Source: Limnomonas spitsbergensis
Taxonomy: Eukaryota; Chlorophyta; Chlorophyceae; Chlamydomonadales
Reading direction: 5' to 3'
Assembly (NCBI GenBank): GCA_037349105.1
Contig: JAYJMM010000116.1
Span: forward strand, 5,270,001 to 5,334,000
DNA: 64,000 bases
The notes beneath the pieces were generated by a model. That model was not told the DNA's origin, searched no databases, and worked only from the letters and a program-made list of their open reading frames with translations. A program made the position numbers and the translations under genes. The first letter of the stretch is position 1, and each line of letters opens with the position of its first letter. Positions 51,007 to 62,800 of the stretch are shown here, one piece after another.

Positions 51007-51907
51007 ACACATCGGAAGTTTGCTTTGGCGATAAGTTCCCATGCACCTCAATCTGGCTGGGTGACCCCTGCATGCATCGTTCCAACTTTCAGCCTCTGTC
51101 CTGGTCCTTCTCCCCTCAACACTTATACCTTAGGCTACTAATGGATGTGAAACATCCAACCGTCCAGCTCAAGTAAGCACATCACCTTGACTCGAGGTTG
51201 CCTTTGCCGCTGCCAAATTTAAATCCATAAGCACTGGCTAACACCATCTGGACATTGGCGACATTGGGGTACTCTTATGTAACATTTCTGCATGCTCGTC
51301 TCTTTGAGGCCAAGGCCAAGCTGCCAGCTCTAATTCACCACTGCTGGCGACCTCCACTTGACCATGGACACGTCAGGTGATCAGGACACAGATATGAGGC
51401 CCTCACATGCGCGGATAAGCCCTTCTTTTCGTGCTTGGGGTAGAATTCCCAAGGTACTGTGCCTTGATATCGTCCAAGCAAATATGTCGGGGAAATGCTG
51501 TTTTGGGCTTTTGTGAAGCTTCCACTTCCAGGCTTGATTTTAGTTTGATTCATATGGCATTTGAGTGCCGCATATTTCCCGATTGAGTGTTGCAACGCTT
51601 TCATTATTGGAGGATTTTAGAGGCATTTTAGGCAAGGGGGCTAGTGGTTGGTCTGAGTGTCATGGGGGCTCTGACTCTTCTCAACCTCTGTCCTTCCTCG
51701 GTGATGTCCAAGGTTTTCTCTTTCAGGGCTGGAGGACCCACCCCCTGGACAGGTGGAAACCCTGAAGACCCCCCCGAAAAAGGTTGAACCAGCCAACTCC
51801 CTGACAATTGAAGGGGAAACCCACCTAGCTGAATATGATTTAAGAGCTTGGCACCCCCCACTTGAAATGGGTTGCTGGGAATCTGGGACTTGTTTCATAC
51901 CTTCACT

Positions 51908-51980
51908 TGTGAAGTTTTGTGTGTGGATTTTTACAGTCCAACAAAACATCACATTAGACCGGAGCAGGCACTAAATACGC
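51908..51980 (+). repeat. Dispersed repeat, copy 2
   Basis: Shares TGTGAAGTTTTG, TTTTTACAGTCCAACA, CATCACA and CAGGCACT with the copy at 52461-52547. Confidence 0.65.
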
Positions 51981-52460
51981 TTAATTACACATGACTCCAC
52001 ATTCAGAATTGAAGTACCTTGTTGAGTGTGTGTGAAGGAGGTTCATTACTTAAGCAGGCAAGGTTTGCCTGCTTCTGTTTAATTGTAAGTTGCTGAAATG
52101 GTTTGCTCGCAGAAGTCCCGAGCTGAACCTTAGAATCCACGATAATTAACTCAGAAATGCCCAAAGTTAAATGTATGGGAGGTGCATGACTGTCAAAACA
52201 TGATTTTAGAGTATCCATTGCCCACAAGTGCTGCCACTGTGCCAGTCAGGCGGCATAGGGGGAAAAGGGATGATGGCATGCGGAGCTCTACACGAAATGC
52301 CAGCATTGGGAAACAATGTTGCATATTTCATACTTTACAAGTTTCGAAGCCTGGGGGCCAAAACGGCATGCCTATAGCACTCCACACTGCATGGGCATGG
52401 GATGTAGAGTCTGTCAGGTGACATAAATGCTACGTCTGGGACATCGATCCAAATTTATGG

Positions 52461-52547
52461 CATGTGAAGTTTGTGAACTTTTTACAGTCCAACAGAGCAT
52501 CACACTTGATGCATGGGACATGTGCCCATAAACCGGTACAGGCACTT
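52461..52547 (+). repeat. Dispersed repeat, copy 3 (longest)
   Basis: The fullest copy: TGTGAAGTTTGTGAAC, TTTTTACAGTCCAACA, CATCACACTTGATGCATGGG and a CAGGCACTTGATAC end. Copy 1 at 42139-42185 shows the GATGCATGGGA part, copy 2 the CAGGCACT part. It may be a SINE- or MITE-like family; too few copies are visible to define the ends. Confidence 0.65.
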
Positions 52548-52764
52548 GATACACTAGGACAGAAAGCGAAAACCAGTGACCCCCCTGGACAAGCAACTAG
52601 CACACAACCACGACAGTAGCGTGGGAATGAACCCCATAGTGCAGAAGATAAGCCTCGGCCATAAAACATGACGAGGGTGCAAAAGAGTTTGATTGAGCAC
52701 CGCCTAGAGAATTAGGGGAGAGTCAGGAAATTTGGCAAAGTTTTGAGATGATATTCTCTTTTCA

Positions 52765-53067
52765 TCATACACTGAAAGATAAAAGAACCAAATTTCTTCC
52801 AGAACACATACGGTATGCAGAATCCGCTGCATTTAGTTTGCCCCACACTCCATTTGCGTACCGTTTCATGGCCACATCCTCGTCCTCTAGGAAATTATAT
52901 GAAGTAAGGTTAAACTGAAAACGAAGGTCTGTATAGAACGGGCAGTAAATCATGTGAAGCTCATCCTCCCGACATTTAAGATTGCAACATCTACAAATCC
53001 TCTCGCTACGAGGCACACAAGGTTTCTCAAAGCGCCCCGTCTCAACATTTAGCCAATGCGACCCCAT
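52765..53067 (-). mobile_element. LINE remnant (C-terminal zinc region)
   Basis: About 100 open codons with RMGSHWLNVETGRFEKP, PRSERICRCC and ELHMIYCPFY, the pattern of the Cys-rich end of algal and plant LINE ORF2 proteins. Nothing of RT or endonuclease is present nearby, so it is an old fragment. Confidence 0.65.
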
Positions 53068-53527
53068 CCGATACCGGGCTAAAGCGAAAATAATATTAGG
53101 CTTACCATTAGTACAGCCTCTACACCATCAATAAGGAGGGCATGCAAACCTTCATACACGTCACTGGGGTTCAGGATGAAGCGTGCATAAGTAAGTAGAT
53201 GGCTTGAGCTTGCAGGAATGTGGTCTTCTTTGCGTATGCCAACCATAAGCAAGGAGAGTAGAGGTGGCATGGGACATCATTCATGCAGTCACGAACCCGC
53301 TGGACAATCCATTATGCCATGATCGCCACCCCACAAATCCCATGTTTTGAATCCATCCGTTGCTCGTCGTCTCAAGGTTTTAATTTTGAAGTCCTTTTTT
53401 CATTTGAACAGTGCTGGCGAAAGGCTGTCAATAGAATGAGCCCCAACCAGGTTATGTTTCCCCCTTGTAAGCCTCTCTGGCTCCAACTTGTACTGTGCAT
53501 GCAATATACCTTGAAGTGGGACAGGGC

Positions 53528-56500
53528 TTAGGGTGCATGCCACCTCTCCTGCCAGCTGCAGGACAAGCCCACTTGCCTGGAGCCCTCAGGTTTTCTCTTG
53601 ACCCCATAAATGAGGCGGAGGGCCACTTGGACGAGGCCGAATATCACTCCAAAGCTGTTCGGTCCCGCAATGAACATGTCCCTCGGAGCCTGGAAGAAAG
53701 AGGAAGGAGCATCGACGCAATCACCTGACTGGACATGGTGACCAGGACAAGGCCTATTGGGGCAGAAAAGCCCCTCAGAACATCCTGTCTGAGCACACTG
53801 CACAAATGATGTCGCAATGAAGCAGAGAGTGTCAGTTACTCAGCTAGGTGTCTCAGTGTCAAGTCATATCCCTCGTTTATTCACCCAGTGTTATGCCCTC
53901 CATGACTTCCCCACACTTTGGGGCATTTTCCAGCATCTATTAAAACTCGATTGATATCCTCATGCCTCACATGGCCCATGTTAAGTGGATGCGTCTTACC
54001 TCGCAGCATCTCTGCTGTCAACATATAAAATCTCAGGGCGTGTCAGAATCTATAGACGTGTCAAATCGCAGGCCTTAGATTTTCAGACTGTACTCCAGCT
54101 TTCCTGCTTTCCTGGTATCAGAGTCACTGCACTCACAAAACCGCAGATGGTCTACATGCCCCCGTTGACTATGGTAGTGCATGCCAGTGGTAGGTAGATG
54201 GATGCAGCATCCCTCCTCTTACTGACCTGAGCGTGTGGAGAGGAAGGGCAGGACGTGGGAGGCTGCCTGGACCTAACATGTCTGATATTGTGAATATTCA
54301 TGAGGGTCCAAGGAAACCCGCAGATTTGCATAGTCACACAGTTCTTTGACGTGTGTGTGTGTGTGTGTATGTGTGTGTGAGAGTGTGTGTGAGAGTGTGT
54401 GAGAGTGTGTGTGGATTCAGGGCGTCCACCTGTCCTAGAGGTGCGTGCCCCAGCCCTGACAAGGGAAAATCTGCACATTCCAGAGGAAGGATTACAGAGG
54501 GAGGAGACTGAGCCCCCATAACACTCAGGCCGACGACTAGCCCAGTGCAACTGTCCATGAATGGATGCGGAGAACAGCACATATTGAACAAGCAACCTGG
54601 GCCATTGGGGATGCCATGAACAAGAGGTCTCAGTAGGAAGTAAGTCCGTTGAAGACGGCATTTCATGATCATTAACTTTCAACGAGCTTCATACGTCATA
54701 CCGCTGTAGTAGTAATGCGATGTTCTACCATTGAGATGTCAAAATGTGGCACAAATATGTACCACCAAGCCTGCTGGGCCATGTATGGACTCGCCTGTAC
54801 CATTGTGCTGAGCGGAGCCATGTAGTAGAGGACGAGGACACCAACGCAGACGCCCCCCTACAGGAAGGCAATGACAAACTGCTGATGGTTTCCAAAATAC
54901 TGGGATGAGATTGCAAAGCAACACTTTTGTGACTGTCGGGACGCAACCCTTCTTATGGTGGGATGCGGGCAGAAGGCGGGAGAATGGAGAAGGGAAAAGC
55001 AATTTGGTAGGAGGTCGGATGACAAAACGATGCACCCAGACCTTGTACAGAACAGATGAGCCTGTTTGGTCAGCTTTTTCTTACTTGCCTCATTTCTATA
55101 TCCATTTACAGGCAGGCTTTCGTTTAGGCATCCGTGTTGGAGCTGACTGCTGTTATTCAAAGTGCGCTTCAGCTACAGCTCAAAATCAGCTACAACACGG
55201 CTAACTGCCGGAGGGTCCTGGCGCAGCAAGTCTTGCTGCTTGGGCCATTGGCCGTAGGCCAGAGAAGGTTGGGATCCCTTCATCCCCTTCGTCCCCCTTG
55301 TCTCAGCGGTGGCTGCTAAACAGCTGACTGACCACATGCTCCTGCTCCCTGTGCTGTCCAGTGTTAAGGTATACACCAAGCTGAGGAGGCCACAGAGGCC
55401 AGCAGCTATCGCCAGGATTCCCACTTGCAGGTCACGCATCTGTCCGGTGTGGGATTGAAGCAGCAGTGACAAACGCAGAGGCACAACATGCAGGCCAGAC
55501 GGGGTTCGACTGGGCTACAACTGGAGCCTTCAGCATGAAGGGAAAAAACAATCCCCCAAAGGACGAATAAAGCATGGGAGTCAAGATCTTTGGTTTCGGT
55601 TTGTAGATTTGTTTCGATAAACACTCAATAGACTAGAAAAATCTAGGCACTGAATGTCTGGGCATAAGGGGCCTATGGATCAGGTACATTGTTAATTTGG
55701 TTTGCATTGGGGCACGGCACCAAGTGCTGATAGCTCACTGTGTGAGAAGGCTCTGCATGCAACTGCGCAGGAAACCATGTAGAGACGGAGGGGCGTACAG
55801 CAGCTCACCATTGGCGATCAGAATGGTATTGCATTCAACGTGAAATAAAGGCCGCCGATCAGCCCAATGATGTTGGCAGGGACGATGAAAGGATCAGCGA
55901 TGACAGTGACGTAAATGATCCATCTGTCACACAACAGAGAGGGGGGGGGGATACTGAACCGTTAAGGAAGCACAGGTATTAGTAAATCACTCACTTTATA
56001 ACTCATGATATAATTTGCACTTGATTTTAATTTCCCGCCATTATTTCTGCATCGCATGATGTCTCATGCATGATGGAGGATAGGTGATACTGAAGAAAAT
56101 GCGTTATAAATGCAACTTACGCCAAACAGTTGACAGCTGCCATAGGCTAGGGCAGCGGATTCACATCCTGCAATCAGGAAAGAGAGCTGCAAGTGACTGT
56201 GCATCCTTTGCAACACATGGTCAGAAGCTGTAATAGTTTGATGGTTGTCAGCTGTAGTTACTACCAGACTTGAGCACAATCCAGATTTGTGCACCCTCTT
56301 CCAAGAAGGCGCATGCCGCATGTCACCTGTGCCCGCAAACCACTGCACCTGTTTCCCCTCTTTGTGTAAGTGCGGCCTTGTTATGGGCATCAGGCGTAAC
56401 TGCCTGTAGAGGGATCGAGGAACCAGGAAAACAAGAGGATGTCTCTTTGAGTGCCAATCCGACCCCCTTAAACCTCACAAGGCTCTAGCAGGCTAGCATG

Positions 56501-56858
56501 CCGTGGTCTGCATGTGTAGCGAGCTGTAGGTACGTCTGATGTGTGCAGATTGTTTGTTTGATGCCAGTACCAAGCACCTTCCAGCACAATAACAGGATGA
56601 GATAGAGGAGGCAGATGTGTCAACGTGGAATCACTCGTCTGAATGGCACACCATTTGATTCCATCATGCTGCCGGTATTGATGCTCTTACAAGAAAACAA
56701 TTCAAGTTCCCCCTGCTCCCTCTTTGCGCCCTACTCACACCCAGGTTGCAGCTCTTCCTTATGTCCCAGACGGCCTTCAGTGGCAACAGCAGCATAATGA
56801 CACCCAGGACACTTCCAATCGCAGGGGCCCCATAGCTAGCAAATGGTGACTCCATCAT
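53528..56858 (-). pseudogene. SWEET: SWEET (MtN3/saliva) sugar transporter with in-frame stop codons
   Basis: Exons: 56739-56858, 56121-56167, 55809(?)-55923, about 55335-55439, about 54795-54857, 54137-54226 and 53528-53689. Recognisable SWEET parts: first helix IGSVLGVIMLLLPLKAVWDI; DVNPLP*PMAAVNCLAWIIYV; DPFIVPANIIGLIGGLYFT; GVCVGVLVLYYMAPLSTMVQ; RDAASIYLPLACTTIVNGGM*TICGF; and the last helix APRDMFIAGPNSFGVIFGLV. Stops marked * are TAG at 56147-56149, where the family has Tyr after NPLP, and TAG at 54152-54154, where the family has the Trp of NGxxW. A TGA at 55818-55820 also lies in frame if that exon runs to the GTGAGC donor. Splice sites are otherwise intact, including one GC donor (CAG|GCGAGT). 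SWEETs are seven-helix uniporters for sugars at plasma or vacuolar membranes; this copy should not make a full transporter. Confidence 0.8.
54351..54413. repeat. TG/GA microsatellite in a SWEET intron
   Basis: GT repeats interrupted by GAGA units over about 63 bases. It produces long spurious Ser/His/Thr frames on the minus strand. Confidence 0.9.
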
Positions 56859-57639
56859 GATCCGCCTGCTGAACCTTGCTACCGGTCATTGTGCAGCAGG
56901 ATATATTATTACGTAGCCTTCTGGCGCATGACTGTGTTGAGTGCAGGTATTATTGCGCTGGAATGTTGCGAGACGTCCAGGTTGCGGTGTTTGATGCTTG
57001 GTTTCGGGTTTTACTCATACGGCTTTTCCGACAACCTCCAACAATATATGCAGCGTCAGTCAGCTGATCGGCACAAGTTCTAGTGGCAGGAAGTCTCCAA
57101 CCTGAAGCTCGTTCTGTTTTACTGGGCTCTGATTAAAAAAATCGATGTCTTCCGCCCAGAGTCCATGCTCCACTCAGTGGTTCACACCTACACAATCCAC
57201 TCGTGGTGATATCCTACTACCTAGGTTTTCACGCTGACCTCAGGTGAAGGGCCCTCCGGACAACTATCATGTTTTCAGATTGTTCCAGTCCATAGGGCGC
57301 TAGCCGCTAAGGCGTCTACGAGGAGCGGATATATACTTTTAAGGTACCACCAGTGCACCAGGTTCGCAATTTATAAGCTCTCGTGAATTTTTGATGTGTA
57401 CCTCTTTCAGTTAGGAGGCTAGAGAAGTCACCCTTGCGTTCCTACAGAGGAGAACAGTCTGGAAAGCAAGGTATATGTGTTACATTACCCCTCCTTCATG
57501 CCCTCAGGCGGTTAGCTGGTAAAGCCATCCTGCATTGGTCCGCTCTGCAGGCTTCTTTGGCCAAGCATGCCACCAGACAGGTTTGAGGACCCAGGTTCAG
57601 GACTTGCATCAGACATAGCAAAGCGAGCTCTTTGACTCC
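56859..57639. other. Intergenic between SWEET pseudogene start and eIF4A stop
   Basis: About 780 bp; both neighbours are on the minus strand, so it should hold the eIF4A 3' untranslated region and the former SWEET promoter. No other gene was recognised. Confidence 0.5.
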
Positions 57640-60600
57640 TTAGATAAGGTCAGCGATGTTCGCAGGCAGCTCCTCAACAACTGTGTTGTAGAAACGCTGG
57701 ATGTCCTGAGAATGAAATAAGGACAGGGGCGGGACAGGGGCATCAGCATGGCTCTTGGATAAGCATCGAAAACTGGCAGTGACTGAAGACCTGCGTGCAG
57801 GTAACTACCTTTCAGGCTGCAGAAATTACCCGCAGGGCATGCCAAGTGGCTCTAGCCTCGGAAAATCTTGAGGGTTAAGGGTTCAGCGCTGACAACAGCA
57901 TCCATGTTTGTGCACCACGAGAGTGGTTTCAAGTCCTCCCACCTGGAGCATCCTCTCGTCATCCTTGCTGACAAAGTTGATGGCCACTCCCTTGCGGCCA
58001 AAGCGTCCTGAGCGACCAATGCGATGCAGGTAGTTCTCCGGCTGGGTGGGCAGGTCATAGTTGATGACCAGAGAGACCTGGGAGGGACGAAACAGGACCA
58101 ATCATAAGAGCCACTGCGGATCTTGAGGGCTCTTGCCTTACGCGAGACTGAACGCATGAGGATCTTCATGACTTGAAAAAGGGAGAGTCCAGTCAATCCT
58201 ATCAGTGTCAAATCATGTTATGTCCTGTTGCCTTGGAACAACCGAGGAAATTTATTTTGTGAAAGCTTTCATGCTACTTGTGGACTCACGACACCCCTTT
58301 TAGCGCCTGAGATCTTTGAGCTCCTCAGTTACCCCAAGCCCCGGACTACCTGCCATGGTCACCCAGGGAAGAATCTTCAAGTTGAGACCTCACTTAAGGG
58401 GTAACAGACATCCATGCAGATATCTACAAATTGCTGGCTGAATAGCTCCATGCCTTTCTCCTCACCAGTCCCTACCCTAGCAGACCCCTCATCCAGCACA
58501 TGCACCCCTCCCCCACACATCGGTGCTCAAAACTTAGGCTAAGAAACGTACCTGCTGCACATCAATCCCGCGAGCCAACAGGTCAGTGGTGATGAGCACC
58601 CGCGAGGAGCCGGAGCGGAACTCCCTCATGATCACGTCGCGCGTGTTCTGGTCCATGTCTCCGTGGGTGGCAGAGACAGTGTGGTCCCTCTCACGCATCT
58701 TCTCAGTCAGCCAGTCCACCTGACCATCAAAGAGCGAGGGACGAGGTCAGCCAGCGAAATATCAGGATTTAATGCAAGGGCCTGACCAGGCATGATGGTC
58801 GAATCAGGTGATTAGGGGAGTGGCATGAAAAACATTTCTGTGCGCAGACATGGAATAACTAAAATTTCACTTTTGGCGACAAAAAATTACACAAATCTGT
58901 ATTTCACATTTTGCCCCAGATAGTAGGTGTGGAGCTTTAGCAACAGGGTAAGCACTTCCATGCCAGGCCATGCTAGGCAAGTTTGCCAAATCCTACAAAG
59001 GCGCCATGCAGTAGATGTGTAGGTTTCGACCTGTTCTTAAGGCCCATGCACTGCTCAGACTACCCCATGTGGAAGCGAAACCAAAATGAACTGGGACCCC
59101 AGCAAAAGGCGGCTGCAGATACAGCCAGATGCGAGTTGCAAACCAAAGCTCATGGATATGCAACCTATACAATGGCGCCAAGGCAACACTTGCAGTCACT
59201 TCTTCATCTGCTCACCTTCCTGCGGGTGTTGGCAAAGATGACCGACTGGGTGATTGCCAGGGTCTCGTACAGGTCGCACAGAGTGTCCAGCTTCCAGTCC
59301 TCCTTCTCCACGTTCACGTAGAACTGCTTGATACCCTCCAGGGTCAGCTCATCGCGCTTCACCAGAATGCGCACCTGCACACAGCAAACCGGTGCTTACT
59401 TTTGGTTGTGGCTCAGCGACCGGTCAGCTGTAGGTCAACTGCATCACAGCCTCCCGACAGAGGCCTCTCAAGTATTGGCCTCTCATTCTGCTGAAACGAC
59501 AGCTGCAGGCCAGTCCAGGATTTGTGCACAAGTGGCTGCATGTGTTCCGAGGGTGGCTCATCAAGGCTGAAGTGTTCCTTAGCCAACTTACTGCCAGCCA
59601 TGGGATGGGGGCTCAAGACACCTACAAAATGCTTCAAATTTACGAGCTCTGGACTGCATGCAACCTTATCTGTTCTTCCAAACCTCGTCCAGCCGTTTGT
59701 ACAAGGTCAGCCCATCCAGCCAAAGGCCTTGTCTTAAGAGGCCGGTCAGTGCTCACACATGGAGTGTCACGTGTGGCAACTGACGCTCTGCACTGGTCAT
59801 TCTAGCCCTACAATTACCACATGGCCACGCAAGGTGCATCCACAGACTCTATCGCCCATGAGCCATCAGGGAACCCATCCTAAACACAGCGCCCAAACAC
59901 ACTCCTTTCAATCCATGATGAATTTAAAGAGAGTTTCCAATCCAAATACGTTATTTAACTGGGCTTCTGCTGATGTAGGCATAATTGTTTGCTCTTTTGC
60001 AGCTGAAGGAGGACTAGAAGAGTGGCGTAATAAAACTCTGGCCAATGCCGCCTTTTTGCCAGACAACTCGCTACTCACCGGCTTGTTCATGAACTTGCGT
60101 GTGATCTCCAGGGCCTCAGGGGGCAGGGTAGCAGAGAACACGCCAACCTGCAGGAGGCACATAATGAACAGCTCCATATCACTAAAAAATATCTTCGCAT
60201 ACATCATGCAATGGGGGCTACAGGTCCCATGCAGTAGGGGCAACATGCGCCATGCAGTGGGGGCAACATGCGCCATGCTGTGGGAGTAACATGCCCCATG
60301 CTATGGGAGCAACATGCCCCATGCAATGAGGGCAACATGCGCTATGCTATGGGAGTAACATGCCCCATGCAGTGACAGCAACATGAACCATGCGGTGGCA
60401 GTAACATGACCCATGTTGTGGGAGTAACATGCCCCATGCTGTGGAGGCAACATGCCCCATGCAGTGGGGGCAACATGACCCATGCTGTGGGAGTAATATG
60501 CCCCATGCAGTGGCAGCAACGTGAACCATGCGGTGGGGGTAACATGACCCATGCTGTGGGAGTAACATGCCCCATGCTGTGGAGGCAACATGCCCCATGC

Positions 60601-61617
60601 AGTGGGGGCAACATGACCCATGCTGTGGGGGCAACAAGCTCCATGCTATGGGGGCAACAGGCCTAATCCACTTGGAGCGATATAATGTCACATGTGGTCA
60701 TGGACTTGCCATGCACCATGCGCATACCTGCAGCTTGGGAGGCAGCAGCTGGAAGATGTCGTAGATCTGGTCCTTGAAACCCCTTGAGAGCATCTCATCG
60801 GCCTCGTCCAACACAAACATCTGTTGCAAAAAAACGGGTGTAAAAACGAATTCAATTCAAAGCACCCTTGCCCCTGCGTCACCGTAACGCACCTTGATGT
60901 TGTCGGCCCGCAGGACGCGCCTACGGAGCATGTCGAAGACACGGCCGGGGGTGCCCACGATCACGTGGACTCCTGCACCCAAGATGCGCGCATCCTCGCG
61001 CACGCTGGTTCCACCAACGCAGGCATGGCACTTGACCTGGAGGTAGTCTCCCAGCGCCCTCATGACCTTCTCGATCTGCTGAGCGAGCTCGCGGGTGGGA
61101 GCGAGCACTAGTCCCTGGCAATCAGTGATGCTGAAGTCGATGTTGTTCAGGATACCCGCGCAAAAAGTCGCGGTCTTGCCAGTACCAGACTGTGCCTGCT
61201 GAATGACATCCAAGCCCTTAGTGAAAGGAACAATCCCCTTCTGCTGAATAGCAGACGGCTTCTCGAAACCTGGAGGGCGCAGCGAGTGTCGACCGTCAGG
61301 CGCTCAAACTTAAGAATTACAATGCCTAGACTACTGCAGCTAGATAATTCTCACCGTATGCATAGATGCCACGGAGCAGATTCTCATGCAGACTCATTTG
61401 GTCGAAAGAGTCGAACGTCTCCTCCCAATCTGTGTAAAACTTGTCCTCGTTGTTGGACAAACTGCAAAACGAAATACTGCCAGTGTAAGACGCATGCCGG
61501 GGTCGAAACAGTAAACATTGTAATAACCCACAAGTCCTTCATCTTGGTGTCAAACGCATTTGAATCGAAAGCCTGGTTTGGCCCTTGGCCTGGTGCTGGG
61601 GCTGCCTCGGCCGCCAT
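57640..61617 (-). CDS. EIF4A: Eukaryotic translation initiation factor 4A (DEAD-box RNA helicase)
   Basis: Nine exons with exact phases: 61532-61617, 61355-61461, 60893-61269, 60728-60820, 60079-60147, 59216-59374, 58552-58719, 57943-58077 and 57640-57705; 419 residues, close to the usual 407-415. All helicase motifs are present in order: Q motif [75 protein letters not shown] and [13 protein letters not shown], and the end [23 protein letters not shown] fits eIF4A proper and not eIF4A-III. It is the cytosolic ATP-dependent helicase of the eIF4F complex that unwinds mRNA 5' leaders. Most introns are phase 0. Intron 4 (60148-60727) carries a minisatellite. This is the best-supported host gene in the window. 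Confidence 0.95.
60204..60662. repeat. 23-bp minisatellite in eIF4A intron 4
   Basis: About 20 tandem units of the type CAACATGCCCCATGC plus AGTGGGGG or TGTGGGAG. The 23-bp period is not a multiple of three, so three overlapping minus-strand frames of repeated [13 protein letters not shown] peptides arise; they are not genes. Blocks of several units are themselves repeated, which suggests unequal exchange or slippage. Confidence 0.92.
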
Positions 61618-62564
61618 GTTTGCTGCAGAAAGCGAGAACCAGTTGGCTTAGGCAGCAAAGGAGGCGGCCATGCCAACAAAACACACCTCACGCTTCTGAA
61701 AGAGGGGTTTAACTGAGGAGCAAGGGCTCCAGAAGGGCGAAACTTTGTCAGCAAGCCTCTTTGGTTTGGTGCGCCGTAGGGGTTCAGGTTTCAGGACTCA
61801 GAACATGATGGCCGCAGTGCCGCACGGACTGCAGACTAACTGACATAATCATCATAATTCCTTCCCAGAGACGTTTAAGGAACCACTAATATGCAAGATT
61901 AGGCTCCCCAATGCTTCTCAGTGACCAACTGACGATATGCATGTGGCCAGACTCGACTTGCATCAATTGGGATCACGCCTCATCATACAATTTGAGGAGA
62001 TCTTCATGGAGACGGAATTCAAATTACGTTGACGTCAAAAATACGCCGGGCCTGATCTAGACAGGACGCACATCGCACATCATCAGGCTCTGGTTTCACA
62101 CTTTCCTGTGAGCTTTGCAGCATGGCCCAGTGGTGTAACGTCATTGACACTTTCATGTGGCTTCCTGCATCTATCACCACAACTAAATCCTCCTTCCTGC
62201 AGCAACCCTTCCTTTAATACTTCCTGCATGGGTCATACACTACCGGTATTTTGTATGTCTCCAGTACCGGTAAACACATCTTACCTCAAGGTGTTTTGAA
62301 CACCCGTATTCCTGCTTGCCAGCGGGTATGCACCATTCGTAACCTGCTTGTCAATGACATAGAACCTGTGGGACCTGCTCAAAGAGGCTCGGCCGCGTGG
62401 GCGCCCAACTGTCCCGTTGGGAGAAAAGAAACTGAAGGTAAGAGGGAAAGAAGGAGAAGAACACAAAGGAGCAAGTTATTCCCCCCCCCAAAGGAAAAGG
62501 CAGCCCGAAGTATCTTTGCCCCTCTCAAACCTATTCCCCAAGAAGGAAAAGAAAATCAACAAAT
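61618..62564. other. eIF4A upstream region
   Basis: Expected to hold the eIF4A promoter and 5' untranslated region. No gene, RNA gene or clear repeat was recognised. Confidence 0.45.
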
Positions 62565-62800
62565 CTAGGCCTCAACAATTCGTACAACGTCGTCAACAAA
62601 AGTCAGAGCCTCCCATCCAAGCCTGCCCTGGCACAATTCTTGAAAGTCTTTGGCGCCCTCCGGGGGGCCTGCCCAACCTGTCTCCCTAAGCCTCTCCTTC
62701 ACGCTAGGGCACTGGAAACAGACATGCAGCGCATCCTCCACATGCTCGCCATCTCCCCTTGCCCAACACCGTTGGCAGCACCGTCCGTCACGCTGCTGAC
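62565..62800 (-). mobile_element. LINE remnant (zinc motif only)
   Basis: Minus-strand codons give RCCQRCWARGD, then VEDALHVCFQCPSVKERL, the Cys/His signature and following helix typical of the end of LINE ORF2 proteins. The upstream part is low-complexity, so only a short fragment is left. Confidence 0.5.

Larger units (their letters stand above)
51007..52764. other. Repeat-containing region without recognised gene
   Basis: Holds two copies of a dispersed repeat (51908-51980 and 52461-52547). The other open frames are short and show no family signature. Confidence 0.5.

Noticed and set aside
54334..54682. Minus-strand frames with Ser-His-Thr runs
   Set aside because: They come from the TG/GA microsatellite in a SWEET intron.
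54152..56149. Alternative genetic code in which TAG is sense
   Set aside because: UTP4, eIF4A and the other genes use ordinary codons throughout and the SWEET stops replace Tyr and Trp, not one amino acid.
56121..56167. Reading SWEET exon 2 in the open frame (GCESAALAYGSCQLFG)
   Set aside because: That frame needs the weaker GTGTGA donor and loses the family match; the GTGAGT donor gives NPLP and NCLAW, although it contains a stop.
60301..60691. Minus-strand frames with repeated [13 protein letters not shown] peptides
   Set aside because: They are the 23-bp minisatellite read in three frames inside an intron of eIF4A.
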